A stretch of DNA of 64,000 bases from Phaseolus vulgaris. Its lineage: Eukaryota > Streptophyta > Magnoliopsida > Fabales > Fabaceae. The notes beneath the pieces were generated by a model. It was not told the origin of the DNA, did no database searches, and saw nothing but the letters and a program-made list of their open reading frames with translations. Shown in pieces: positions 11,128 through 25,694 of the stretch. The stretch covers positions 14,974,427-15,038,426 of the forward strand of contig NC_023758.2 in NCBI RefSeq assembly GCF_000499845.2, written 5' to 3'. The number at the start of each line of letters is the position of its first letter. Within the stretch, counting starts at the first letter, position 1. Position numbers and translations under genes: made by a program.

Positions 11128-12890
11128 ATTTTATTTGTTTCTTGATTTGCAATTAAAACACAACACAAGAAATTCCAGGTCAATTCATTTTTTGCAAAAA
11201 AAAAACATCACGCATTAGATAGTGAAAGTGTGTCAAGGGGCTCAATGTGTCACTTGCACTTCACATAGGACACACCTAGTTTATTTTTTTTCATATGTTT
11301 CTTGATTTTCTTTATTTTCTTCTTGCTTAATTTCTTGAGTTCTTTTATTTTTAAGTCTCCATGATACTTAGGAAAATTCTCTCCATTTATAGATAACCTT
11401 CCTTTGGTTGTTAGGAGAAATTATCATAACACATCATATTCCAGGAGAGAGTTTAAGAGGGAGGGTTACTCCTCTAAATCTAGGTATGAAAGGTCATAGG
11501 AGGAATATAGGGAAAGAATAATATAAAAAGAACAAATAATATAGGGAAAGAAGAATAGCAAAGTCTTTGTTTTGAGTTGAACTAGACATTGATAACATTC
11601 CAAAAGCAAACCTTGTGAGGATGTGCTTGCAGAAAATTTTGTGTCTGGAGCTAAACCACATTTAGATATAAACTTTTCCTCTACAAAAAAGCTAAATGAA
11701 GGTTTGATTGAAAAAACAAAAAGAAGAGGAAACCAAAAAAGAAGAGTCTCTTATGACACCTTTTGCAAACATCATTGAGGAAGAATCTTAAAAGGAGGAT
11801 TGCAATGCTTTGAACTCTTCTTTTCAATTATATAATGCTCATTCTTCTTCACAAAAATCTCAAAAATAACACTTTCTGATGTTGTTTCCTAGTTTGGGCA
11901 ATGAACAACACAAAGTGAACAAAGGTATTTTTGAAAAAGGTCCCATTTTTTCTTTCCAAAACTTTTATAAAAATAAAGAGCCTTATTTCTATTTTGTTTT
12001 CTTTTGTGGTATTAAAATAAACTTATCTCCTATTTGTTTGATATCTATTTTACATTTGATCCAAGAGGAAAATAACAAATAAACAGAGATTGATGTCATT
12101 GAGCATCATTCAGTTATGAGGACAAATCCTTCTCAAGAGGGAGTGAATGATGAAAATCATCCAACCTCGAAACTTTTGACTAAGAAGAATGGAGAAGATA
12201 AAAACCTCACAAAGGAATAACAACATTTGAGAGAAGAATATTAATCCTTCTTTTAGTCTTGTAAAAATGTATAGGAACTAGTATTTTTGTTTTTTACAAA
12301 ATAGATACATAGGTGGACCAAATTTGGGGTTGAATAGGCCTTGATTTGGAGTGTCTAAATCCAAACTTAAAGTTAATGAACAACCCTCTCCATTAGAGAT
12401 ATAAAAAAAACTCTTTAATTGGAGAGGCAAGAAGAGACCCAACATATTCACCTACAAGGTCATATGACCAAGCAACAAATGAATGAGCATTGGAGCTTAT
12501 AAACACTTTAAAAATCAAAGAATTGAGCAATGTGAGACTTGCTTTGCATGGAGTGACGGAAATAAAATTGTAGTTGCACTTTGCACAATTAATCCCACAT
12601 TCCCTAGTGCATGAAGTGTTTTGAGCCTTTCCTCTTATAAATAAAGGCCTACCCCCCCCCCCCCCCCCCTTCTTGTACTCACTTTGGAAATGAATAAGAA
12701 TTGAACTAGCATAAAAGTTTATCTTTTTTTTTTCAAAGTCACATAAAATTGGAGTATTTTTTTCTCCTAAGTTATCCACCAAGGATCTTTCCTTGAAAGT
12801 GGGTACATCTCAAGTTTCTCTCTTGAAGCTTGGACAAAAGTTTGAAGTTCTTTTTAGTCTTTTGTTGATGCTTAAAGGGTGCTTACATCA
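11128..12890 (+). mobile_element. Gypsy element D remnant (+): pol tail and 3' LTR
   Basis: From about 11560 there are decayed coding traces, ending in the readable pol C-terminus RTNPSQEGVNDENHPTSK (about 12119-12172). This motif is characteristic of the end of plant Ty3/gypsy pol and overlaps the polypurine tract. The LTR follows at 12148. No left LTR is seen: the sequence abuts the CACTA element at 11127. The layout is the plus-strand mirror of elements A and B: coding continues into the LTR and the RT and integrase domains are absent. Confidence 0.65.
12148..12890 (+). repeat. LTR of element D
   Basis: The block starts TGATGAAAATC and ends GCTTACATCA, with the same TGATG/CATCA terminal pair as the solo LTR at 3413. 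A TTATAAATAAAGG TATA box at 12635-12647 sits just before a long C homopolymer at about 12652-12669. No target duplication can be scored because the left LTR is missing. Confidence 0.6.
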
Positions 12891-13930
12891 TATGTCTAAC
12901 ATGAGTTTCATAATTAAAAAATAGTGAAAAATGTATATTGCAGAAAACGTAAAGTGAAAAGGATGGGTAAACTTAAAATTTAAATTTAAAAAATGTAAAA
13001 GAATAATAATTAAAAGGATTAACAAAAAAGAAAAAGCGAAACTCAATTTAGGAGAGTAAAATGGAGACCAAAACCATAGTTCAATAATCTTCCAATTCAA
13101 ATGGAAGGGGCCCAAATCTGGATTCATTGTTAATGAATAAAATAAAAATCAATCAGTTTGTATGTTCTTAGAAAATCACTTTCAATCGAAAATAGAATTC
13201 ATGAATGAATTTTAAAGAAGAAAACACTAAAATAGAGCATCGTCTAACATGACTTTTAATACACTGTTACACAATTCCATAATTTAATTCACTTCAAAGA
13301 TAAAGTGCATTATGAAAATCAATGCAGAAGGTAAAGAGAAGAGGAATTGCGAGAGGATGAGAAGATAAATGAAGACCTTGGATAGAACTCGAATAGACAA
13401 AAACAATTATTAATAGGAAACTAAAAAACTAAAAACTAACTACATTGTTGTTGGACTTTTACCTCTAAGTGTTTGTATATATTTAAGTATATGTTTCTCT
13501 TCAACTAATTTCTATTGATATAGTTTCAAAGCTTTACAAATGGATGGGCCTTAAATCGATCCCACAAAGTTGATCTAAAACTAACCAAACTAATTGTCTT
13601 CATCTTCTCTTTGAATTTTGTTGACCATCTAGTGCTTCGTTGACCATTGACCTTTTACCGTCTAGTGCTTTTTTTATTGTATATTCTAACTCTTTAAACT
13701 CAACTTGTTTCGCTCTTCACGATATAAGTGTCTTCGTTAAAACTCATCATGTCAAATACCAATTCAAAAATATCATACAAAATAAGTCTAGAAAAATATG
13801 AGAAAATCAACAATTATCAATGATCCTAGTCAAGGCTTTTGTAAAATAGGTGGTGACATAAATTTTGTTAATACTAAGAAAATTTCTTCACATGTTGCAT
13901 CCATTTTCAAGCTCACGCTTTTTTTAACAA
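12891..13930. other. AT-rich spacer, no gene seen
   Basis: Only short random frames are present. Two near-identical CATTGACC/CGTCTAGTGCTT segments (13620-13670) form a small direct repeat. Confidence 0.5.
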
Positions 13931-13939
13931 CTTGATTAT

Positions 13940-15066
13940 CAACCTTATCTTCTCAGGTGGCTTGTATAGGAAGCGGGATGATGAGATATGTCTTCATAGA
14001 AGATATTACCATACTTCTTTCAAATTCTTCGAGCTTTGCATGTCAATCAAGTCTAACACTTGTTAGGGTTCTTCTCAATCCCCTTGTGAGGCAACACAAA
14101 TTCAAGAAACTTTTCCCCTTCAACATCAAAAACACATTTTTTGGCCTTCAATCTCGTGTTATATTTTCTTATGGTAAAAAAGAACTCCTTAATGCTAGAG
14201 ACATGTTGTTTGCAAAAGTTAGATATGACCAACATGTCATCAACTTACACTTCCATAATATTTCTGTTGATAATTTTTTAAAACTTATTCCATCAAACAT
14301 TTATAGATTGCACCAATGTTTGTAATAGTAATTGACGAATTTTATGATGAAAATAGTCTTCTATTTATCCCTTGGGTTTATGCAGATCTAGTTGTATTCA
14401 AACTAAATGTCCAAAAAGCTCAGGACCTGCCACTCAAAACTTAGTCAATGTTAGACAATTGATACATCTCCTTACAGCATGTCATGTTGAAGTTTGTATA
14501 ATTAGTGCATATTTTCTATTTTTCGCTCCATTATTTTTACCAAAATGGTAATGATAAGCAATGTTATGTAATGCATTTCTTAAAGCTAACATCCAACAAT
14601 TTGCTAACTTATTGAGAAGTTGATTTCTTCCTTTCTTCTCCTAGATTCGATTTTTCTAGGATATTGGTTAGGTTTTCTAACGTATCGAGAGTTTATGGAG
14701 ATTACTTGAGGACAAATTTCATGTATGTCACCAACCTTCGAAGAGGTTCATGTTATCTTGTAAAACTTTAATGACAAAGCATTTGTTGTTGCCTATATCA
14801 ATGTTGTTCCCAAATCTGTATTTTAACATTCTCTCTTCATGGGAAAATATTACTTCTTTCTGAGGTTTAACTTGAATGTCGTTGTTGATTTTGGGATCTA
14901 GATTTCCCATGACAATCATTCCATTTGTTGGTATTCATTGAGAGGCTTGCAGCATAACATTCCATATTCCCTAATCGTATGGTCTTCTAACATGAACTTA
15001 TGGCAAAATGTGGAATGGGCTATAACTTCAAGTATGTTTAGGGAAGGCCAAGCAAGGAAAACATTG
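13940..15066 (-). pseudogene. Tat/Ogre-type gypsy pol remnant (protease-RT region)
   Basis: Read on the minus strand from 15066 down, homology comes in pieces. First is FLAWPSLNILE (compare LLGRPSLNxLGA after protease). Then comes a linker ending DNMNLFEGW (compare NADLFAW), then a decayed YNQI..HPRDE.KT.FI, VDDMLV with the RT metal-binding dyad DD, IRKYNTRLKAKKCVFDVEGEKFLEF, and KNLKEV...SRFL. This order matches the RT of the Tat/Ogre gypsy branch. Many stops and shifts make it a dead fossil. A Mutator-like MITE lies at its upstream end. Confidence 0.8.
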
Positions 15067-15075
15067 TTTGAGGAA

Positions 15076-15505
15076 GACTGTTTCTTCCTGCACCTCTATA
15101 TGTTCTTCTGGCACCCTCATACAAAACATGAAAATACTTTTTTATCCTTCTTGAGCCACCTATATATTTTGGATTACATAATTCAGAAGGTATTCCAGAT
15201 TATATAATCCGAAAGTCTGGAATTGATAGTAGCTTCCGAATTATGTAATCTGGACACACATTTGAAAAAAGGCTTCTGGATTACATAATCCGGAAGCTAT
15301 AAAAGACTTCCGAATTATGTAATTTGAAAGCTAATCATGCATATGAAAAAGACTTCTGGATTATGTAATTCAAAAGCTAATTACGAATGTGAAAAATGAC
15401 TTTCGGATTATGTAATCCAGAATATTAAAAAAAAATATTTTTAAATGTACAAAAATTTATGAAGGTGGGAGAAAAACACACATGGAGGTGTAGAAAGAAA
15501 CAACC
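15076..15505. mobile_element. Mutator-like MITE 3 with palindromic interior
   Basis: The 430-bp element has imperfect inverted ends of about 50 bp: GACTGTTTCTTCCTGCACCT on the left against GGTTGTTTCTTTCTACACCT inward from the right. The flanking 9-mers TTTGAGGAA and TTTAAAGAA match at 7 of 9. The interior is a run of six or more decayed copies of a CTTCCGGATTATGTAATCC palindrome in alternating orientation. Its ends match those of MITEs 1 and 2 (CTTCCTGCACC), so it is one family. Confidence 0.65.
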
Positions 15506-15514
15506 TTTAAAGAA

Positions 15515-18500
15515 TGGGCATTGGAAAGTAAGTATTTTATCATGATGATACAGTCATTTGTATTCTTTTCACCAAACTCGATATATATTATATGCTTTTT
15601 AATCAAATAAACCTTGCCTAATAATGGGGAATAGTGAAAGTTATTAGGGCATTTTTCTTCTCAGGCTAATAGGGATGATTGCACCATTCACATATTTGTA
15701 TTTGAAGCAAATAGTATATTATGATTTGTATTTGAAAGCTTCTTTATATACAATATTTTAAGTTAAACCTAATGCATTTTAATAATAAGTCAAAATGAAT
15801 CGTAATTATATATAAAAGAATTAAATAACTGACTCCCAATATGATCTGAAAAAAAATAAAAACAAATACATAAATCAATTGCAATGACTTTTATATTTAT
15901 AATTGATTACTATAATTTTATCTACACATTTAGAATTAGAAGTGGTCACAGAGTAGGTACCCATATATGCAACTTTTTTATTAAGGATATTTTAAAAAAA
16001 TATAGATAAGAATAATTGAAAAAGGAAATGGTAAAAGTCGTGCCAATAGGCACTCCTTTACAGCATATACTTTAAAAGCAAAATAAATAAATAAAACATT
16101 TTTAATGGAAATAGATAAAATAAATAAAAGTAATAGAGACAAAGTAGACAATAAAAACCATAACCAGTTTCAATAAAAACGGATTGTGATCTTGCATATT
16201 ATAAAATATACAAAATTGTCAAATCAACCTAATAATATGTGTTATTAAAATATAATAATTTATATAAAAATTTATGCATCAATACTCTTTGTATTTACCT
16301 TCTTCGATCACATAATTTACTATATTTCCCATTTTTCTTTTTTTTTTCTCGTAGACTCTTAGTTGTGTAATTCATTCATTGGACAAATATAATTTCTCAC
16401 ACTAAAATGTAATTACATTTGAGTAGTTTGCACAATTTCTCAAACTTGTATCATCTTATTCTCTTAAAATCATAAGATAAATTTGTATTATCATATAGTT
16501 TGTACAAATATAATTTTCTTACTAAAATTTGTTTTAAAAACTACTTTTTTAAATAATTCCATACAAATTAATTTCTCGTCAGAAATTATATTCAAAACAA
16601 ATGTGTTATAAATAAAATGGATAAAAAAGAGCCGAAAGAAATATTCTCATTATCTACGTTAATTTTTATGAGTTTCTCCTAACTCGTTGAACTATAGATA
16701 ATTTTGCTCGTGATTAGCTCGACCATATAGCAAATATTATATTCAAGTACTCGAACAAAATTTCAGAAAAGAAATACATGGATTAACACTTCCTTTATAC
16801 TAAAGAAAAAAAATAATAGTTTTTCATGTCATAATAAACAATAATATATTGAAAGAATTTTACTAAAATAATAAATAATAAAAAATAAATAACATCCTAA
16901 TTTTAATATTAATTTAATTTATTTAAAGAAAAATTTATAAATATAACTATCCCATTTGAAATCTCGAATTTATAAATATGTCGAAAAATATAATTAAATA
17001 AACTAAAAATGATAGGGAGTATCCATTTAATACTTATTCTTTATATTATCGGAAAAAAAATTACTAACTTAATTTTCGAAAAATCATTTATAGATAAATG
17101 TCTATTCGAACAACTATAATCTATATATCACAGACACAGATATTAATACAATATGGATACGGATACGAAAATATATATAATTTTTAAAATATAGAATACG
17201 AAGAAACAGACTTATATATTATATAATTATAAATTATATAATTTGATAATAAATATTTATGTGCACAAGTATATGTTTCAATATTTTTTGGAGCATAAAG
17301 ATATTTTCCATGACTAGTTCAAAATGATTTGTTTCTTATTTTTATAATCATACTAAAAATTCATACCATAAGTTTGAGTTTTTAGAAAATTAATGTGTTT
17401 TTCCTTTTTAAAATTGTGTTAGAATCGTGCTAGAATTATCAGAAATTCAAAAAATACTTTTTGAATTGGACATTTATCTGATACGTGTCCTACAAGTATC
17501 TTTCGAATGTCGTGTTCGATACTTGTGTCCAACATAAACACGCTATTTAAGAAAGAGGAATGAAGAATGTCCAAGCTTTATAAAATTCAACTTGAAATTC
17601 TTCCATAAATTATCTAAACAGTTTGGTAGACGAAGTTTTCTTCTTCCACACCTTAAAATAATAATAATAATTGTTAAAAACTAAAAAAAAAAACCAAATT
17701 TCTATTTTTTTCAAGAAAACTTAGATTTTTTTTAGAAAATGCATGTATAAGGTGTAACGAAAAGGAGGTGGGTTCTTTTGATTGGGGTCCATGAGGATGT
17801 GGAAGGGAATGATTAATTTGGCAGACATGGAGTTCAGCTAAAATAGGCTTTAAAAAGGGAAAAAAAATCAATGAAGAACCCTACCCAATTCAATTCAATC
17901 ATATACTTCTATGATCTCTCTATTCAGCTAAGTTCTGACAAATTTTATGAAAGGCTCCTGAAAAAGGGTGCAATCATAAGGTCCAGCTAATACTTTCATT
18001 CTTTCTTTCTCTGTTTGTTTGTTTGAGATTGCATTGCATGAAGTGTGTGTGTAACCATTGCACCACAACTTGTTCAACTGTACTTTCATTCTCTGCTTCA
18101 CCATAATTAAAATCCACTAAATTTAAAGCACCCACATATAGGAGTGTGGGGTTGCCTTCAACAAAACCCTTCCCTTTGCAATTGGAATTACTTGTGCCAT
18201 CCCATTTGGAGACACCTTCCTGGAAATTTCTGAATTTGTTTCAGAGTTTATTGCCTCTGCTTCACAACACTTTCATCAATGTTGTCAAATACCTACCACT
18301 ACACTTGGTCTCTTTGTCTCTTGATCTTCATTTCAATCACAATATCACATAACATTTTCTTAACTCATAACATCCTATTCAAAGGGTATGCTTCATAGAT
18401 TACAACTAAATATGAAAATATAACATTATCACTGAATAATATTACCGACATAGTTAAAAAAAATAATCTCTACCTTCATCGATAAACACTAGTTATTATA

Positions 18501-21500
18501 TACTTCAACAAAAACAATTGATTTACATTAATAAAAAATCTTTGACAAACTTAATTCATCAATACTTTTACCTTATATCGAAGAATAAATAATTTTAATA
18601 ATATTAACTGAAAAATGATTATTATTAATGTCAATTAAAAATTCTGAGCCAAAAAGATAAACTTATTGGCATTGATTAAAAACAATCAACTAACATTGAC
18701 TAAAAAATAGTTATATCAATGTTTGTTTGAGAAAACTTAAATGAGAAATAACTTTAACTTGTCTCCTGATTGAGAAATAATTATAATTGATTTCAACCAA
18801 AAAAATCATATGTAAAATCAACATAATCACACAATTGATTTTATTAAAGAAAACTTTAATTAATAGTAACTTAAACATAATATGGTATGTATTGAATAAT
18901 TATAAGAATAGTCAACAAAATATTGTCGGACAAACAATGCTTAAACTTCAACTAAAGCGTTATCGAATCAAGAATGTATCTGTCAAAACCAATTTAATGA
19001 GAAAAAACATATATTTAAAAAGGAACGAGTATTATTATTTACTATTATTATTATATATTATTATTAAAGTTATTAAAAACATTTGCTGCAAGAGGAATAA
19101 AAAAAGGGAGGAGTATGAAAAAATTTAAATTCTTACTTTATAGGTCAATTTTGAAATTTTATAAATTTAAACAACTAAATTATTCTTGTAAATTTATCAA
19201 ATTTTAATTTCTTTTAAAATTTTCCATAAAACAATCTATTTAATTATAAAACATTTAAAATATTTTATAATTTAAAACAATTTCATCCTAACATGCAGGT
19301 TTTCTTAATGATCGGTGTCCAGACCTTCTCAAATTCATATTAAACTATTTTGCAAAATGACAGAGAGTGAGTTTTTATAAAATTAAAATTTCAGTTCTCC
19401 AAACTTCATAATTTATAAAAGTTACTTTATATTTTTTCAATTACTAAAACTTTGGAAAAAAAATACTTCTATTTATCTCTCCGTTTAAAACATAATAATA
19501 TAAATTGCTCTATTATTAGTTATATCTTTATTTTTTTACTTAATTCTTTTATATATAGTCGACTTTCACTTCTCGAGTTATGATGTAAAAATAATAAAAT
19601 AAAAGAAAAAAATTATAATTGTTTTATTAGAAATAAAAAAGTTATTACATTATAAAAACACATGAAAAGAATAAAGAGATGAACTAAAACAATTAAATAT
19701 ATCTTAGTTGAAAATAATTAATACAAGATATAATTATAAAAAAATCTTATAGAAAAGAGAAAAAAAGGAATCAAAACAATACGAGTGAGTAGAAAATATA
19801 ACACGTGTCTAATAAGTGGTAAGGGGTGCAATGATATTTCATTGTTATTGTTAATTAAGTCAATAAACAAAGATTTTGACTTCTAAATTCTTTTAATAGT
19901 TTTCCTCTATAGTTTTCTTTTCCCACTCTTTACTTGTTATTGTGATAAGATAAGATAAGATTACTTTAATTTGAAATACCCTCCTAAATCTTAACTAAAG
20001 CTTCTAGAAGCATTTTTCATAATCATTTTTTAACATTCTCTTTAATTGATACATTTTTTCTTAATCTTATCTAACTTGGTAGATGATTCATCCAAGAGAC
20101 TATAAAAATGGACACGTTATGAAATTTGATTCGAGAATATGTATTTTCATTACCAAAATAATCCTGGTAGGGATGGCAAGAGAAGGTTTGAAAAGAGTGA
20201 AAATGACGATGTGATTACTTAGCAAAAGAATCCAAAGAATGGAAAAGAAAATGCATTTGAGAACAAAGGAATGAATGAAGATGGGATGAAAGTGCAATAT
20301 CACGAGTCCAAACAAAAGAATTTTCAATAATTTCCTTTTCAGCTTTCTCTAGCCAGCACTAACCAGTAAAAATCAAAACATAGGCACCCCATCCACTATA
20401 GCTTGTTCCCATCCTAGTTTTCACCTTCCTTTTTTCCATCTCTTGCTAAACAACTCTCTTCTTCATTTGAGCCATTTTTAACTTGTGATTGTTTTGTTTT
20501 ATGGTTAGAAACACCTCAAAAAACCTTGATGTTTAGATCAACATAACTGATTTTTAAAACCTTAGAATGTGACTGTGATGCTAGAATGATCAAGTGCTCA
20601 TTACAGTTAGGAAACTCCCCTGCATCAAACCTATCAACTAGGTTGGGTTGGGGCAATTGAAATTTGATAGGAGTGGATTATAGGTCCCTCATTTCCAAAG
20701 CAGTGATGATTAAGTGGGCAGTGGTGAGAGAGGATATTTTATATAAGTGGGTAGAGACAATTATCCAACTCCTTCAAATGTTTGGACTGACAAATAGAGC
20801 CAAGTCCCACACTTTCCTCATCAATGGTTATCATCTCATACACTCTGTCAGTTCAAAAGAAAAGAACCAAAATGGACCAACCTCAAGTCACAAAAGAAAC
20901 TGAAACTGGGGTTACTGGTTCATTGGGACTTTTGACCATGCTCCAGCAGTCTTCATTTCTTGTTTTTCCTATACATTAAAAAATGGTTTATTAATTTTTA
21001 TTCCTCAGACAAAAGCAAAACCATGTAGCAGTGTGCCTTTGGGGTGTAATGAGAAAGAAAGAGGTGATGTCAAGTCATGTGTGAAGCAGAGAATTGCCTG
21101 CTCAGTCATATGAGCTGTTCAGTGAAGTGCCTTCTTTATTGAAAGATGCTAAAGAGATAGACCCATTTGGAATATGACAGAATGTTTTTCATCCTCAGTT
21201 CCTCTTTGCCACTTTGCAGGTTCTGCTAGCTATTAGGCCCCAATTCCTCCTTATCCAAAGCAACCCTCACCCTTTTAAAGCTTATGTCTAAATCAAATTC
21301 CATCAACACATCTAATACTATTAATCTTCTTCTCACACTTCATTATCAACTCATAGCTTACACAACATCATTCCCCTATTGAAAAAAACACTACTAACCT
21401 CCCCACAATATATTAATCAAATGCCAATAATTCATCTACTTAGGTGGCCATTAACAAACACCTCCATAGGTATATACAAAATACTTGTGTTGGCGGGAAT

Positions 21501-24500
21501 TTGAGCAAGTGAAGAAATGTCGCTTTCTAGTACTTCACCAAAACAAACTTTCTCGATTGTTATTGCAACTCCAGTGAAGTTAAATTAGGTAATATGTTTT
21601 AATTCAATCGCATCATCACAAATTTGTTGAGCACATCAATTGGAAAGATTGTGTGGGTTTATATGAAATGAGTGAGGCAAATAAAACTTTGGTTTTGATT
21701 AATATGGACATACGTCATAATAAGTAGAAAGGTACAGTGAGAAGATAAGTGTATGATGAGAATAGTGGTTTTCTGAACAGAAGCTTCTGCATATTCAGTT
21801 ACGTAAAATGAGTAACATAATTTGAAGCAGTGGGAAGCAAATACATGAGAGTGATAATAACATGGGATGGGAATATTATTATTATCTCAAAAGGGATACA
21901 GCAAAAGGAACCAAACTATGGGAATATAAGGAGGGGCATAGGATTCCTAAACCTTTTTCTTTTGCAAGAGCGTGCTAAGTAGAAAAGATAGGGAGAGAAA
22001 GTAAGTGAAGTGAAAATCCACAGTCCATTGAAAAGGTGGCTCTAATATCAAAAGGATGGTTCCCACAAGGACGTAGGAATCCCAAGTAGACGAACCCCAA
22101 CATCTACATAAAGCTAAAAATAGATAAATTATTATAATAGCATGAGCTTCAAATTCTGTTCCACACGTGGGGCCTTTGCTCCCTGTTTCTTTTTCATATG
22201 GGATCAATCAAAGAATATTTTTTTCTTTTGTTCATTGCGTTACAAATTAAAATAAAGAAAAAGGGGTAGGGACATTGTTTCACGTTGTGCCAAGTTTGAT
22301 TTTGGTTCATGCCACTTGTAATGCAATAAGCTATTTAGATTAGCCTCGTTCACATTCATTCTCCCAACATTTTCACCACAAAATGGTTTCATTTTTCAAA
22401 TATCTTCCACCACCCCAAAAATGTATTCTACTGATTTTAGGTAACAAATTGGGACACTCAATCGACAGTACCATTACAACAACAAAATCTCATCTCATCA
22501 AATCAAATCATATCAGTTACATGGATCATACAACACCATTTAACTCAGCCACAGATCAAAGGTTTCAGAAATTTATTTGCTATAAATTTATCTTCTCCTC
22601 TTCAGAAACAGAAAACACCATTAATAATGCAAAATTAAAATACCATTCAAATTGTCAATTCATCCTTTAGCATTATTGATTGTCCTTTCTATTAATTTTC
22701 TGAAATTATCCTCATCAACAAAATAAGCCAAAGTGGTTCTGCTTTTCATTTTGCCAGTTAGACTTAGATTAGACACCTTTGAACTATATATAGCAAGAAA
22801 AAGTGATATAAATTAGTTATCTCCACTCTTGTTCATATGGAAGATGACTGTTAAGTGAAAAGTAACCTTGACACAACAAGGTAGTTTATAGTACTTGAGG
22901 GGGAGAGAGGAAGGAGGGATAACAAACAATTAAATCACTGAGGAGCATATGTAAAAAGTTTAGCTAGCTGCCTGTACTTTTTTATTTTTGTTATTGGTGT
23001 GTGTGGTTGTTGAACCATCTTCATAAAATGAGACTTTATATGTAGGGTAAAACACTCTCTCTTTTCCAGTCTTCTTTTTGGACCTTCTTGTTCTCTTTTT
23101 TGGTAAGTCTAAATTGGTTTAGCTAAAAGGGCATGATGAAGGAGCGTAAGCAAATCCTAACAGCGGCTTTTAGAAAGAAAAGGCAAGGGATTAAGTTGTA
23201 TTGAATGGCTTATCACAGGAATGTCAAAAAGAAAGCACAAACAACAAGACAAATTAATCTGTACTTAGCCAAAAACTAAACACAGTTCACATAGTATCCC
23301 TGTTGAAAAGGCAGTTCACCAGACAAAGCTGTCCCCAGACACATTGCTTTTCTTATGCAAGAATAACAAAGGATCATAAAACGTGGTTAAGAAACCAAGA
23401 CTCTGAGATTATATATTATGTTCTTCATGCATATTTGGACCCTGAATCCTGTCAATTATTGAAACTATATTGTTTAGGTTTATTGATACCACATATTCAC
23501 ATTCCATTTGCTAGCTTTATTTTTGTTTTTCTCCCTTTTCCACATGCTTTTAGGTTTTGTTGTATTCTATTTCTGAGAGAATTTAAGAGAGGGAATGATT
23601 ACTTCCCCACTTCCTGAAGCATACAGAGATCATATATCAAAATATATAACTTTTCTAAATGTAAAACGGCTAACGAATAATAGGGGACCTGTATTTGGAC
23701 TGTAAAAACAAATGAGGCCAAGTTAAAGCAAACTTTATACTCCATAGACTATATTACAACACAACAAGTTCAAAGATGGTATTCACTTTAGATTTTCGGC
23801 AGTTTCACTGTCCCAGATTGATATATGACCATACACATATGCCATGTATAAGGGATGAAAGCAAGTCATAGTGAAAACAAAAGGTACATTCAGATTAACC
23901 AAATCTATTCCAAATAAAAGGGACCCCTCTGCTGTGACCTTTGTGGTCACTAGCAGGTGTAAAGTGATGAGATACTGAATAAAACCAAAGGAAGAATAGA
24001 GTGACTTATGGTAAAAGTTAACTACTGCCAAAAAAATAGGGGATTCTCCATTAGGCCATTTAGATGAAAGTTATCATATGGTCATTGAATATTAGTAGTT
24101 AATGATTCACATTTATTTCTTTTTGTTAAGAATACAGTTTGGGGAGCCTGTGAAGAAAAGTCCCCACGTTTTTTTACTTTATGTCTTACTCATCAAATTT
24201 ATTTAATTTGCTTTCCCTAATTTTGGGCAAAAGAAATTAAGGGCTCAAAGAGTGGGGCACTTGGCGCTTAGCAATTGATTGGGTGGGTTTGACATGATGA
24301 AGGGCTAATAAAAAGAATATACATAAGACCCTCCCTATCCAATCAAATATCAATCTCTTTGGGAACTTGGGCCTCTCCACTCACCTCCTAATAGTCTTTG
24401 CCATCATAATATTCATTTAATTTTGGAGTCATTAGCCTCTATCACACGAGTTGTTAATCTGTCTCTTCTGATTATATCAGAAACTCACCAATTTCTTTTG

Positions 24501-25585
24501 GCTTCAATATTGGCCATTCTTATGTCACTAGGCTTAGTAAACATATTTTTTTGTATCTGTTACTCTTGGACACATCACAATAATGGTACAGAGTTAATGT
24601 CTAATTTCTGAAGCATTCAAGAAATGTTACAGATAAGCATGGAACCTAAAACATCACACATATCATTAATGGGACCTTAACAAACCTTGAATTAGCCAGA
24701 AAAAGCCAGTGGAATTATATCAATTTCCCCACATCCTGATTTTATATTTGATTGTGGATGGAGGGGTAGGAAATGTCCATAGAAATTAGGCTAGTGGGAA
24801 AACCCCTTCTAAAAGTCTAGAAAAACTGGCCATGGCATTTGAAAGGTTATAATCAATCAGTACATTTTCTGAAGGGACCCTTGAATACTTAGGATATGCA
24901 ATTTTGCCAAACTTTGCTGTACATGCCATGGCCATGACTGTTAATTATGATTCTCACAAAACAATATAAGGTGGGAGTTCAGACACTGAGAAAATGCCAT
25001 TCCGCTCCCAGGTGCTCATTACAATCCCACAACAATGACCCAAATTCTCACCTCATCACTCCCTTTCTCTCTGTCTCTGCTTGCATGTCTCATCACCCAT
25101 CTCTTTACTGTACATGGTAAAAACCAGAATTGCTAGGACCCTATTTAAGTCTACTGTATAACCAACCATTTTTCCCGGTCATTCAACCTTTTCAAATTAT
25201 TATATTGTACACCAGGGCTAATTATTTGTTTATGTACACGCATCAAATACTGGTGATAGAATTCAAATTCAATGCAAAGCAATGGGTCCAGTTACTCCTT
25301 GCGTGCGATTTGTCAAAGATTAAATCAATATCAACGCGTTTTAGCATCAACTTTATCATTTTTTCATGACCCATTAGCACAAATATATAGAATACATTGT
25401 AAAAAGATGAGGCTATATAGGTTGATACGGTCAAGCCTGGACCAGGAGAGAGGAGCAAGGACTAAGTGCCCATGTCCAATCAATAGCCGAAAAATGACAA
25501 ATTCCTGGCTTGATGCATGGAAAGACACAGCATTTTTCTCCTTTTTCAAAACTTCACAAACTAGGTTCATACTTCATTCATACAC
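15515..25585. other. Long AT-rich intergenic region, no gene recognised
   Basis: The ten kilobases have no recognisable coding exon, RNA gene or intact transposon. Sub-stretches 17740-18350, 20340-21300 and 24960-25110 are less AT-rich and slightly more complex, but give no protein or hairpin I can name. A possible decayed Stowaway-like end (GGGAGTA) lies near 17015. This reads as old intergenic DNA. Confidence 0.5.
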
Positions 25586-25592
25586 GCATACA

Positions 25593-25599
25593 TACACAC

Positions 25600-25646
<47 letters not shown>

Positions 25647-25647
25647 C

Positions 25648-25694
<47 letters not shown>

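Noticed and set aside
17940..18360. Possible gene remnant (68-codon frame)
   Set aside because: It has no domain, no splice context, and AT-rich flanks.
20664..20903. 79-codon frame as a small gene
   Set aside because: No homology is recognised, and there is no promoter or neighbouring exon support.
24960..25110. Possible microRNA or conserved non-coding gene
   Set aside because: No convincing hairpin or known miRNA sequence could be found by eye.
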